In this document: positions 6,126 through 13,103 of the stretch, in pieces
Position numbering within the stretch: position 1 is the stretch's first letter
How the letters are laid out: the number at the start of each line of letters is the position of its first letter
NCBI GenBank assembly: GCA_964640965.1
Contig: CAZXJB010000027.1
Coordinates: 1 to 24,753 of the forward strand
Direction: 5' to 3'
Source: HRBIN12 sp964640965
GTDB taxonomy: Bacteria > Actinomycetota > UBA4738 > HRBIN12
Length of the DNA: 24,753 nt
Notes under the pieces: generated by a model
Databases searched by the model: none
Told to the model about the DNA's origin: nothing
The model's input: the letters and a program-made list of their open reading frames with translations, nothing else
Translations under genes and position numbers: made by a program

Positions 6126-7294
6126 CCGTCCCGGTCCCGGGCCGCGCCTACGACGTCACGGTCGGGGTGGGCGTGCTCGCGGCGGCCGCCCGCCACCTGC
6201 CGCCCCTGCCGCGCGCCGAGCGGGCCTTCGTGATCGCCGACGCCCGCGTGGCCGAGCGCTGCCTCGAGCCGCTCGCGTCCGGCCTGCGCGATGCCGGCCT
6301 GCAGGTCGTCCACATCGGGGTGCCGGAGGGCGAGGAGGCGAAGTCGCTCGCGGTGTACGCGGCGGTGCTGCGGCAGCTCGCGGTCCAGGAGGCCCACCGG
6401 GACGACCTCGTCGTCGCGCTCGGGGGCGGGGCGGTGGGGGACCTCGCGGGCTTCGTGGCCGCCACGTACATGCGGGGCGTGCCCTTCCTCCAGGTCCCGA
6501 CGACGCTCACGGCCCAGGTGGACGCCGCGATCGGCGGCAAGACCGCCGTGAACCTCCCTGAAGGGAAGAACCTCGTCGGGGCCTTCCACCAGCCGGTGGC
6601 CGTGCTCGCCGACGTGACCACGCTCGCGAGCCTGCCGGAGCGGGAGTACCGCTCGGGGCTCGCGGAGGTCGCGAAGTACGCCCTCACGCTCGACCTCGAG
6701 CTCCTCGGCGAGCTCGAGCGCGACCCGGGCCCGGCGCTGCGGCGGGAGCCGGCGGCCCTGGAGGCGCTCGTCGCCCGGTGCGTCCGGGCCAAGGCGGGGG
6801 TCGTCGCCGCCGACGAGCGCGACGCCGGGGCGCGCCTGGTCCTGAACTACGGGCACACCCTCGGGCACGCCCTGGAGCGCCTGGAGGCCTTCCGAGGTCG
6901 CTCGCACGGCGAGGCCATCGCGATCGGGATGCGCTTCGCGGCCCGCCTGGCCGAGCGGATGGGGCTCGCGCCGGAAGGACTCGTCGCCCGCCACGTGCGG
7001 CTCCTCGCCTCGCTCGGCCTCGAGACCTCGGCCGAGCTGCCGGGCGCGGGCGAGATCCTCGGCGCGATGCGGATGGACAAGAAGTACGCGGGCGGGCTGC
7101 GGTTCGTGCTGCTCGAGGACGTCGGGCGGCCCCGCGTGGTGCAGGACGTGCCGACCGAGCTCGTGACGGCGGTGCTCGCCGAGGTCGGGGCCGCCGCGAC
7201 CGTCGAAGGCGAGACCGGCGGAGGCGGCGCACCGGACCCGGCCGACGACCTCGGCGAGGTCGGCGGCGCAGCGGCGGAGGGAGGTGCCCGGTGA
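6122..7294 (+). CDS. aroB: 3-dehydroquinate synthase
   Basis: Second step of the shikimate pathway, an NAD- and metal-dependent cyclisation of DAHP to 3-dehydroquinate. The NAD-binding loop GGGAVGD is at 101-107, followed by QVPTTLTAQVDAAIGGKTAVN. Metal ligands are visible as Glu182 (LAEVAKYA), His245 (NYGHTLGH) and His262 (SHGEA). GTG 6122 is preferred because it gives the GTGA overlap seen between most neighbours; TTG 6113 is an alternative adding three residues. The product is 390 residues, about 30 longer than usual. The excess is a Gly/Ala/Glu/Asp-rich C-terminal tail (roughly 358-390) with no recognisable domain. Confidence 0.96.
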   Translation: MTVPVPGRAYDVTVGVGVLAAAARHLPPLPRAERAFVIADARVAERCLEPLASGLRDAGLQVVHIGVPEGEEAKSLAVYAAVLRQLAVQEAHRDDLVVALGGGAVGDLAGFVAATYMRGVPFLQVPTTLTAQVDAAIGGKTAVNLPEGKNLVGAFHQPVAVLADVTTLASLPEREYRSGLAEVAKYALTLDLELLGELERDPGPALRREPAALEALVARCVRAKAGVVAADERDAGARLVLNYGHTLGHALERLEAFRGRSHGEAIAIGMRFAARLAERMGLAPEGLVARHVRLLASLGLETSAELPGAGEILGAMRMDKKYAGGLRFVLLEDVGRPRVVQDVPTELVTAVLAEVGAAATVEGETGGGGAPDPADDLGEVGGAAAEGGAR

Positions 7295-7725
7295 AGGTGC
7301 TCTACCTGTTCGGCCCGAACCTCGGGGCGCTGGGCCGGCGCGAGCCGGAGCGCTACGGGAGGAAGACGCTGCCCGAGGTCATGGCCGAGGTGGCCGCCCA
7401 CGCGGCCGAGCTCGGCCACGAGGTCGTCTGGCGCCAGTCCGACCACGAGGGCGACCTGGTCGGCTGGCTCCTCGGCGCGGCCGACGAGGGCTTCGGGGCC
7501 GTCGTGGCGAACCCCGGCGCGCTCACGCACTACTCCTACGCGCTCCGCGACGCGATCGAGGCGTGCGGGCTCCCGGTGGTGGAGGTCCACCAGACGAACA
7601 TCCACGCCCGCGAGCCCTTCCGCCGCCGGTCGGTGATCTCGGCGGTGTGCCGGGTCACCATCGCGGGGGCGGGCGTCGGCGGGTACCACCTCGCCCTGGA
7701 GGCCCTGCGGTGGATCACGCCCTGA
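7291..7725 (+). CDS. aroQ: 3-dehydroquinate dehydratase, type II
   Basis: Third step of the shikimate pathway: removes water from 3-dehydroquinate by the anti (type II) mechanism in a dodecamer. The 144-residue product shows GPNLGALGRREPERYG at 8-23 with the catalytic Tyr22 and Arg17. Asn74 and His80 (NPGALTHYS) and the Glu98-His100 pair (VEVHQTNIHAREPFR) are present, as is Arg111. The usual HTS is HYS here and the usual SN after the His is TN, both minor changes. It starts with GTG in a GTGA overlap with aroB. No aroE is present in the window. Confidence 0.95.
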   Translation: MKVLYLFGPNLGALGRREPERYGRKTLPEVMAEVAAHAAELGHEVVWRQSDHEGDLVGWLLGAADEGFGAVVANPGALTHYSYALRDAIEACGLPVVEVHQTNIHAREPFRRRSVISAVCRVTIAGAGVGGYHLALEALRWITP

Positions 7726-8792
7726 GGCGCTCGCGCCTCGCGGCGCGCCTGGCCGAGCTCGAGCTCGACGCGCTCGTCGTGACGCGCCTGCCGAACGTCC
7801 GCTACCTCACCGGCTTCTCCGGCTCCAACGGCCAGCTCGTGCTCGGGCGCGCGGGCGCCGTGTTCCTCACCGACGGTCGGTACGAGGCCCAGGCCGCGCA
7901 CGAGGTGCCCGACCTCGAGCGCCGGACGTACCGGGACGAGGCCGCCGCGCACCTGGCGCGGGCCGCGGCCGACCTCGGCGCCAACCGGCTCGGGTTCGAG
8001 CGCGAGGGGCTGACCTACGGCGGGTGGCAGCGCCTGGCCGAGGCCGCCGCGCCGGCCGAGCTCGTGCCGACCGAGCGCCTCGTCGAGGAGCTCCGGCGCG
8101 CGAAGGACCCGGGGGAGCGCGCCCGGATCGCGCGGGCGCAGGAGACCGTCGACGCGGCGTTCGAGGAGGTCGTGCTCGGCGGCCTGCGCGAGGGCCTGAC
8201 GGAGCGCGAGCTCGCCCTCGCGCTCGAGGTCGCCATGCGCCGCGCGGGGGCCGAGGATCGGGGGTTCGAGCCGATCGTCGCCTTCGGCGAGCAGGCGGCC
8301 GAGCCGCACCACGAGCCGACCGACCGGCCGCTTCGGCGGGGCGACGTCGTGAAGGTCGACCTCGGGGCGGCCGTTGGCGGGTACCGCTCGGACATGACGC
8401 GGACGGTCGCGTTCGGCGAGCCCCCGGGCCGGCTGCGCGAGCTCCACGTGCTCGTCGCCGCCGCCCAGGCGGCCGGGATCGCGGCGGTGCGCCCGGGCGT
8501 GCCCGTTCGCGAGGTCGACCGCGCGGCCCGGGCGGTGATCGAGGAGGCGGGGCTCGGCGAGGCCTTCCCCCACGGGCTCGGCCACGGGGTGGGCCTGGAG
8601 ATCCACGAGATCCCCTTCCTGCGGAGGGACGCGCCCGAGGCGGAGACCCTGCCCGAGGGCGCGGTCGTCACGATCGAGCCGGGGGTGTACCTGCCGGGGG
8701 AGGGCGGGGTGCGGATCGAGGACATGGTCGAGGTCACCGCCTCGGGCGCCCGCGTGATCGGGCGCTCGCCCCGGGAGCTGCTGGTCCTCTGA
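7710..8792 (+). CDS. pepQ: Xaa-Pro aminopeptidase/dipeptidase (M24 family)
   Basis: A 360-residue cytosolic metallopeptidase with a creatinase-like N-terminal domain (about 1-130) and a pita-bread catalytic domain. All five dinuclear metal ligands are visible: Asp217 and Asp228 (VKVDLGAAVGGYRSDMTRT), His292 (HGLGHGVG), Glu323 (VTIEPGVY) and Glu337 (GVRIEDMV). It releases residues next to proline. Its place just before efp is conserved in many bacteria and fits a theme of proline handling, since EF-P relieves polyproline stalling. GTG 7710 is chosen because GGAGG lies about eight bases upstream; the gene then overlaps aroQ by 16 bases. Whether it prefers dipeptides or longer peptides cannot be read from sequence. 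Confidence 0.92.
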   Translation: MDHALRRSRLAARLAELELDALVVTRLPNVRYLTGFSGSNGQLVLGRAGAVFLTDGRYEAQAAHEVPDLERRTYRDEAAAHLARAAADLGANRLGFEREGLTYGGWQRLAEAAAPAELVPTERLVEELRRAKDPGERARIARAQETVDAAFEEVVLGGLREGLTERELALALEVAMRRAGAEDRGFEPIVAFGEQAAEPHHEPTDRPLRRGDVVKVDLGAAVGGYRSDMTRTVAFGEPPGRLRELHVLVAAAQAAGIAAVRPGVPVREVDRAARAVIEEAGLGEAFPHGLGHGVGLEIHEIPFLRRDAPEAETLPEGAVVTIEPGVYLPGEGGVRIEDMVEVTASGARVIGRSPRELLVL

Positions 8793-8852
8793 CCGGGGGC
8801 TCGAGCCGGCGCCGGGCCGGGCCCGGGCCGTGATGGCGGCCCTCCGAGCCCC

Positions 8853-8858
8853 TAGACT
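8853..8858 (+). promoter_or_regulatory. Candidate -10 box for efp
   Basis: TAGACT fits the actinobacterial TAnnnT pattern and lies 28 bases before the efp start codon, leaving a leader of about 20 bases that contains a GAGGAG ribosome binding site (8874-8879). No clear -35 box. Inverted GC-rich sequence (about 8793-8829) after the peptidase gene could terminate upstream transcription. Confidence 0.35.
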
Positions 8859-8886
8859 TCCGGCACCGAGCACGAGGAGCCGATGC

Positions 8887-9450
8887 ATGAGCGTGTCCAC
8901 GAACGACCTGAAGAACGGCATGACCCTGGACCTCGACGGCACCCTGTTCCAGGTCATCGAGTTCCAGCACGTCAAGCCCGGCAAGGGCGGCGCGTTCGTC
9001 CGCACCAAGCTCCGGAACCTGAAGACCGGCGCCGTCGTCGAGCGCACCTTCAACGCTGACGTGAAGGTCGGGCTCGCGATCGTCGAGCGCAAGGAGATGC
9101 AGTACCTGTACCGGGACGGCGACCACCTGGTCTTCATGGACCTCGAGACCTACGAGCAGATCCCGGTCCCCGTCGAGGTCGCCGGCGGCGCCGAGCGCTT
9201 CCTCTCGGAGGGCTCGACGGCCACCGTCGCGATGCACCGCGGCAGCCCGATCGCCGTCGAGCTCCCCGCCTCGATCGTCCTCACGGTGACCGAGACGCAG
9301 CCGGCGGTGAAGGGCGACACGCGCACGACCGCGATGAAGCCGGCCGTCCTCGAGACCGGCCTCCAGATCCAGGTCCCGCTGTTCGTCGAGCCGGGGGAGC
9401 GGGTCAAGGTCGACACCCGCACCGGCGAGTACATCGAGCGGGTGAAGTAG
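8887..9450 (+). CDS. efp: Translation elongation factor P
   Basis: Binds ribosomes stalled at consecutive prolines and stimulates peptide bond formation. The 187-residue product has the normal three-beta-barrel length. The conserved tip loop is HVKPGKGGAF with Lys33 at the site that is modified in some bacteria. Whether it is modified here cannot be told; no epmA or epmB-like gene is in the window. The C-terminal signature VDTRTGEYIERVK is exact for the family. The ATG at 8887 has GAGGAG seven bases upstream. An upstream in-frame ATG (8833) would add 18 residues without homology, so I reject it. Confidence 0.97.
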   Translation: MSVSTNDLKNGMTLDLDGTLFQVIEFQHVKPGKGGAFVRTKLRNLKTGAVVERTFNADVKVGLAIVERKEMQYLYRDGDHLVFMDLETYEQIPVPVEVAGGAERFLSEGSTATVAMHRGSPIAVELPASIVLTVTETQPAVKGDTRTTAMKPAVLETGLQIQVPLFVEPGERVKVDTRTGEYIERVK

Positions 9451-9452
9451 CC

Positions 9453-9872
9453 GTGGCCGGGCGCCGCCGCGCCAGGCGCCAGGCGATCGAGATCTGCTAC
9501 CAGGCGGACGTGCTCGGCGAGCACCCGGCGGAGGTGCTGGAGACCTGGGAGGAGGTCGGGCGCGAGGTCGCGCCCTTCGCCCGTGAGCTCGTCGCCGGGG
9601 TGGCCGAGCGCCGAGAGGAGCTCGACCGGCTCATCGAGGCCCACGCCGAGGGCTGGTCGCTCGCGCGCATGCCGGCCCTCGACCGCACGATCCTGCGGGT
9701 GGCGTGCTACGAGCTGCTGCACCGGCCGGACGTGCCGCCGGCGGTCGCGATCGACGAGGCTGTCGAGGCCGCGAAGGAGCTCTCGACCGAGGACTCGGGG
9801 CGGTTCGTGAACGGCGTGCTCGGCGCGATCGCGCGCGAGCGGAGCGGGCCGTCCGAGGAACCCGGACCCTAG
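9453..9872 (+). CDS. nusB: Transcription antitermination factor NusB
   Basis: All-alpha RNA-binding protein that, with NusE (S10), assembles on boxA of rRNA operons to prevent premature termination. The 139-residue product begins RRRARRQAIEICYQADV (the usual conserved first helix). It contains ALDRTILRVACYELL and VAIDEAVEAAKELSTEDSGRFVNGVLG, both diagnostic. The GTG start is two bases after the efp stop, and synteny efp-nusB is widely conserved. Its TAG stop shares the CTAG tetranucleotide with the stop of the convergent tatA gene. Confidence 0.96.
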   Translation: MAGRRRARRQAIEICYQADVLGEHPAEVLETWEEVGREVAPFARELVAGVAERREELDRLIEAHAEGWSLARMPALDRTILRVACYELLHRPDVPPAVAIDEAVEAAKELSTEDSGRFVNGVLGAIARERSGPSEEPGP

Positions 9873-10141
9873 GCGCTCGGCGCGCCCTCGGGGCCGCCGG
9901 TCTCGCCGCCCTGCGGCGGGGTCCCGCTCGCCTGGGCCTCGCCCCCGCTCGCCTGGGCCGGGGCCTGCGGGGCGGGCGCCGGCGGGGTCTCGCCGAGCTC
10001 CTGCTGTCCCTCGCGGAGGCCCTTCTTGAACTCGCTCTGCGCGCGGCCGAGCGACCGGGCCATCTCGGGGATCTTCTTCGCGCCGAAGATCACCACGAGG
10101 GCGACGATCGCGACGACGAGCCACTCAGTCGGTCCTGGCAT
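9869..10141 (-). CDS. tatA: Sec-independent protein translocase subunit TatA/E
   Basis: Forms the protein-conducting component of the twin-arginine pathway, which exports folded proteins. The 90-residue product has a short N-terminus, one membrane helix (about 6-20), the conserved FG hinge (VVIFGAKKIPEMARSLG) and an amphipathic helix (RAQSEFKKGLREG), followed by a Pro/Ala/Gly/Gln-rich acidic tail. No tatB or tatC is nearby. AAGGTGG lies about six bases before the ATG. It is the only clearly supported minus-strand gene in the window. It sits between nusB and the pyr operon, convergent with the first and divergent from the second. Confidence 0.95.
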   Translation of the reverse strand: MPGPTEWLVVAIVALVVIFGAKKIPEMARSLGRAQSEFKKGLREGQQELGETPPAPAPQAPAQASGGEAQASGTPPQGGETGGPEGAPSA

Positions 10142-10170
10142 CTGACCACCTTCCGTCCGCCGATGCCTCA

Positions 10171-10176
10171 AGTGTA
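10171..10176 (-). promoter_or_regulatory. Candidate -10 box for tatA
   Basis: Read on the minus strand, TACACT fits TAnnnT and ends 29 bases before the tatA ATG, giving a leader of about 23 bases with a good ribosome binding site. It is back-to-back with the pyr promoter, 33 bases apart. Confidence 0.45.
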
Positions 10177-10209
10177 GGGCCTCCCGTGGCGACCGGCCCG
10201 CCGGGCGGG

Positions 10210-10215
10210 TATCCT
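10210..10215 (+). promoter_or_regulatory. Candidate -10 box of the pyr operon
   Basis: TATCCT matches the TAnnnT pattern. Transcription would begin near 10222, directly in front of the PyrR-binding hairpin. No convincing -35 box at 16-18 bases. Confidence 0.5.
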
Positions 10216-10222
10216 GTGGCTC

Positions 10223-10265
10223 GACTTCCCCCTTTAAGTCCGGTCCCGTGAGGCCGGGAAGGGAG
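10223..10265 (+). promoter_or_regulatory. PyrR-binding RNA hairpin overlapping the first ribosome binding site
   Basis: GGTCCCGTGAGGCC (10242-10255) matches the PyrR-binding loop consensus ARUCCNGNGAGGYU at nearly every defined position. CCGG (10240-10243) pairs with CCGG (10254-10257), and CUUCC (10225-10229) can pair with GGAAG (10257-10261), closing a lower stem. That lower stem uses the GGGAAGGGAG ribosome binding site (10256-10265) of the first ORF. No terminator hairpin or T-tract follows. The arrangement is that of M. smegmatis, where UMP-bound PyrR blocks the first ribosome binding site of the pyr mRNA. GACTT/AAGTC (10223-10227/10236-10240) offers a competing fold. Confidence 0.75.
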
Positions 10266-10269
10266 CGTG

Positions 10270-10344
10270 ATGATGAGCCGCACCACCCGCGCCCTGCCGC
10301 GTCGGCGGCCGGGCGTTCGTCGCATCCGGGGGCGTGCGCGGTGA
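10270..10344 (+). CDS. Arg-rich leader ORF coupled to pyrR
   Basis: A 24-codon ORF begins MMSRTTRALPRRR and contains ten arginines. It follows a strong ribosome binding site (GGGAAGGGAG, 10256-10265) that is far better than anything in front of pyrR itself. Its TGA (10342-10344) overlaps the GTG of pyrR as GTGA, the same coupling used throughout this operon. The PyrR-binding hairpin covers its ribosome binding site. I infer that ribosomes load here and reach pyrR by coupling, so PyrR need only block this one site. The peptide may have no function. The high arginine count could come partly from GC content. Confidence 0.5.
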   Translation: MMSRTTRALPRRRPGVRRIRGRAR

Positions 10345-10886
10345 GCGCTACCCGGATCATGGACGAGGAGGAGATCCGCCGGGCCGTCACCCGGATCGCC
10401 CACGAGATCCTCGAGCGCAACCACGGCGCCGAGCACGTGGCCCTCGTCGGGATCGCGAACCGCGGGGACGACCTCGCCCGGCGCCTGGCGGCCGAGATCG
10501 AGCGGATCGAGGGCGTCGCCCCGCCCGTCGGGGTCCTCGACATCACCTTCTACCGGGACGACATCGGCATGCGGGCGGAGGCGCCCGAGGTGCACGAGAC
10601 CCGGATCGACTTCGACCTGCACGACCGCGTCGTCGTGCTCGTCGACGACGTGCTGTACACGGGCCGGACGGTCCGCGCGGCGATGGACGCGCTCGTCGAC
10701 CTCGGCCGCCCGCGGGCGATCCAGCTCGCGGTCCTCGTGGACCGCGGTCACCGCGAGCTGCCGATCCGGGCCGACTCGGTCGGCAAGAACGTGCCGACCC
10801 GCAAGGACGAGGTCGTGCGGGTGTGCCTGCGCGAGCTCGACGGCGAGGACGCCGTGTACGTGGAGGAACCGGGGGGATCCGCATGA
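10341..10886 (+). CDS. pyrR: Bifunctional pyr operon RNA-binding regulator / uracil phosphoribosyltransferase PyrR
   Basis: Senses UMP/UTP and binds pyr leader RNA; many members also convert uracil and PRPP to UMP. The 181-residue product has the PRT fold with the PRPP loop VVVLVDDVLYTGRT (97-110), the FYRDDIG hood segment and the C-terminal SVGKNVPTRKDEVV, all typical of PyrR. GTG 10341 gives a family-like N-terminus and overlaps the leader ORF stop; ATG 10359 is a shorter alternative. It is first in the operon it should regulate, with a recognisable binding hairpin about 90 bases upstream. The stop overlaps the pyrB start as ATGA. Confidence 0.95.
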   Translation: MSATRIMDEEEIRRAVTRIAHEILERNHGAEHVALVGIANRGDDLARRLAAEIERIEGVAPPVGVLDITFYRDDIGMRAEAPEVHETRIDFDLHDRVVVLVDDVLYTGRTVRAAMDALVDLGRPRAIQLAVLVDRGHRELPIRADSVGKNVPTRKDEVVRVCLRELDGEDAVYVEEPGGSA

Positions 10887-11815
10887 ACAAGCACCTGCTC
10901 TCGATCAACGACCTCTCCTCGGAGGACGTCGTGCGGATCCTCGACGTCGCCGAGTCCTTCCGCGAGGTCGGCACGCGCGTGATCAAGAAGGTCCCCGCGC
11001 TGCGGGGCCGCACCGTCGTGAACCTCTTCTACGAGAACTCCACGCGCACGCGCATCAGCTTCGAGCTCGCGGCCAAGCGCCTGTCCGCCGACGTCATCAA
11101 CTTCACGACGAGCGGCACCTCCGTCGCGAAGGGCGAGAGCTTGAAGGACACCGCGCTCACGCTGCAGGCGATGGGGGCCGACGCCATCGTGATCCGCCAC
11201 GCCTCGAGCGGGGCGCCGCTCACGCTCACCCGGTGGGTGCGCGGGAGCGTGCTGAACGCCGGCGACGGCACCCACGAGCACCCGACCCAGGCGCTGCTCG
11301 ACCTGTACACGATGCGGGACCGGCTCGGCCGGATCGAGGGCCTGCGGGTCGCGATCGTGGGGGACGTGCTCCACTCGCGGGTCGCGCGCTCGCTCTCGTT
11401 CGGCCTGGTGAAGATGGGCGCGGAGGTCACGCTCGTCGGGCCGCCGACGCTGATCCCGCCGGAGGCGCCGGCCTGGGGGGTGGCCGTCTCCTACGACCTC
11501 GACGCCGTGCTCCCCAAGCTCGATGTCTGCTACCTGCTCCGGATCCAGCGCGAGCGCCAGCGCCAGCAGCTCTTCCCGAGCCTGCGGGAGTACGCGCGCC
11601 GGTACGGCCTCACCCGCGAGCGCGTCGGCATGCTCCCCGAGGGCTGCCTGATCATGCACCCGGGGCCGATGAACCGCGGCGTGGAGATCGCCTCGGACGT
11701 CGCCGACCTGCCGCAGGCGGTGATGGAGGAGCAGGTCACGAACGGCATCGCGATCCGGATGGCCCTGCTGTACCTGCTGCTCGGCGGCGCGGGGGAGGGG
11801 GGCGCCGATGCCTGA
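10883..11815 (+). CDS. pyrB: Aspartate carbamoyltransferase, catalytic chain
   Basis: Condenses carbamoyl phosphate with aspartate in the committed step of pyrimidine synthesis. The 310-residue product has the carbamoyl-phosphate motif FYENSTRTRISFE (Ser53-Thr-Arg-Thr-Arg57), VIRHASSGAPLTL, the HPTQALLD motif, and MHPGPMNRGVEI at the C-terminal side. No regulatory chain gene (pyrI) is present, so a catalytic trimer or a complex with dihydroorotase is likely. The latter is known for some bacteria with a pyrBC arrangement. The ATG overlaps the pyrR stop and follows a G-rich ribosome binding site. Confidence 0.97.
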   Translation: MNKHLLSINDLSSEDVVRILDVAESFREVGTRVIKKVPALRGRTVVNLFYENSTRTRISFELAAKRLSADVINFTTSGTSVAKGESLKDTALTLQAMGADAIVIRHASSGAPLTLTRWVRGSVLNAGDGTHEHPTQALLDLYTMRDRLGRIEGLRVAIVGDVLHSRVARSLSFGLVKMGAEVTLVGPPTLIPPEAPAWGVAVSYDLDAVLPKLDVCYLLRIQRERQRQQLFPSLREYARRYGLTRERVGMLPEGCLIMHPGPMNRGVEIASDVADLPQAVMEEQVTNGIAIRMALLYLLLGGAGEGGADA

Positions 11816-13103
11816 GGCCCTCCGCCTGCGGGGCGCGCGGATCGTGGACCCCGCCGCCGGCCGCGACGAGGTCGGCGACCTCGGCGTCGCCGGGGGCCGG
11901 ATCGTGCCGGTGGACGCGCTGCCGGCCGGGGCGCTCGAGCTCGACTGCGGCGGGCTGGTCGTGGCGCCCGGCCTCGTCGATCCCCACACGCACCTGCGTC
12001 AGCCCGGGGGCGAGGACGCCGAGACCGTCGAGAGCGGCTGCCGGGCGGCGGCCCTCGGCGGCTACACGGCGGTCGCCCCGATGGCCAACACCGACCCCGT
12101 GGCCGACAACGCCGCCGTGATCCACGAGGTGCTCGACCTCGGCGCGGCGGCGGGCCTCTGCGACGTCTTCCCCGTCGGGGCCATCACGCGGGGGCTCGCC
12201 GGCGAGCAGCTCGCCGAGCTGGGCGAGATGGTGGAGGCCGGCGTGCGCGTCTTCAGCGACGACGGCCGGGTCGTCCCGAGCGCGCAGCTGCTGCGCAACG
12301 CCCTCACGTACCTCCTCGCCTTCGGGGAGGTCGTCGTGGCCGACCACTGCGAGGAGCCCTCGCTCGCCGAGGGCGGCCAGATGCACGAGGGCCTGCACTC
12401 GGCGGCCCTCGGGCTCGCCGGGAAGCCGCGCGAGTCCGAGGAGATCGTCGTGGCCCGCGACCTGGCGCTCGCGCGCCTCACCGGCGGCCGGCTCCACCTG
12501 CTCCACCTCTCCTCGGCGGGGTCGGTCGAGCTCGTCCGGCGGGCCAAGGCCGAGGGGCTGCGGGTCACCGCCGAGGTGACCCCGCACCACCTCGTGTTCA
12601 CCGACGCCGACCTCGCGACCTACGACACCAACCTGAAGGTGAACCCGCCGCTGCGGACGGCCGAGGACCGCGAGGCCCTGCGCCGCGGGCTGGCCGACGG
12701 GACGATCGACGTGATCGGCACCGACCACGCGCCGCACCCGGTGGAGCGCAAGGAGGTCGAGTTCGACCAGGCCCCGCCGGGCACGATCGGGCTGGAGACG
12801 GCGCTCGCGGCGGTGCTCACCCACCTGGTCGAGCCGGGGACGATCACGCTCGCGCGCGCGATCGAGGCCCTCTCGACGGCGCCCGCGCGGCTGCTCGGCG
12901 CGGCCGACCACGGCGGCCCGATCGAGCCGGGCCGCCCGGCCAACCTCGTCGCGTTCGACCCCGAGGCCACCTGGGTCGTGGAGCCGCCCTTCGCCTCGCG
13001 CAGCCGCAACTGCGCGTTCCTCGGCCGGACGCTCCGCGGCCGCGTGATCCACACGATCTACCGGGGCGAGCTCGTCGTGACCGACGGGAAGGCAGAGCGG
13101 TGA
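11808..13103 (+). CDS. pyrC: Dihydroorotase, class I
   Basis: Zinc amidohydrolase that closes carbamoyl aspartate to dihydroorotate. The 431-residue product shows the zinc motif DPHTHLRQPG (His60, His62), the FSDDG segment (150-153) with the bridging aspartate typical of this class, His180 (ADHCEEP), His233 (LLHLSS) and Asp306 (GTDHAPHPVE). Length and motifs indicate the longer class I enzyme rather than the short E. coli type. The ATG overlaps pyrB by eight bases. The next gene, carA, starts within its stop codon. Confidence 0.97.
   Translation: MPEALRLRGARIVDPAAGRDEVGDLGVAGGRIVPVDALPAGALELDCGGLVVAPGLVDPHTHLRQPGGEDAETVESGCRAAALGGYTAVAPMANTDPVADNAAVIHEVLDLGAAAGLCDVFPVGAITRGLAGEQLAELGEMVEAGVRVFSDDGRVVPSAQLLRNALTYLLAFGEVVVADHCEEPSLAEGGQMHEGLHSAALGLAGKPRESEEIVVARDLALARLTGGRLHLLHLSSAGSVELVRRAKAEGLRVTAEVTPHHLVFTDADLATYDTNLKVNPPLRTAEDREALRRGLADGTIDVIGTDHAPHPVERKEVEFDQAPPGTIGLETALAAVLTHLVEPGTITLARAIEALSTAPARLLGAADHGGPIEPGRPANLVAFDPEATWVVEPPFASRSRNCAFLGRTLRGRVIHTIYRGELVVTDGKAER

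Noticed and set aside
10256..10341. A transcription attenuator (terminator/antiterminator pair) in the pyr leader.
   Set aside because: No stable hairpin followed by a T-tract exists between the PyrR loop and pyrR. Blocking of the ribosome site fits better.
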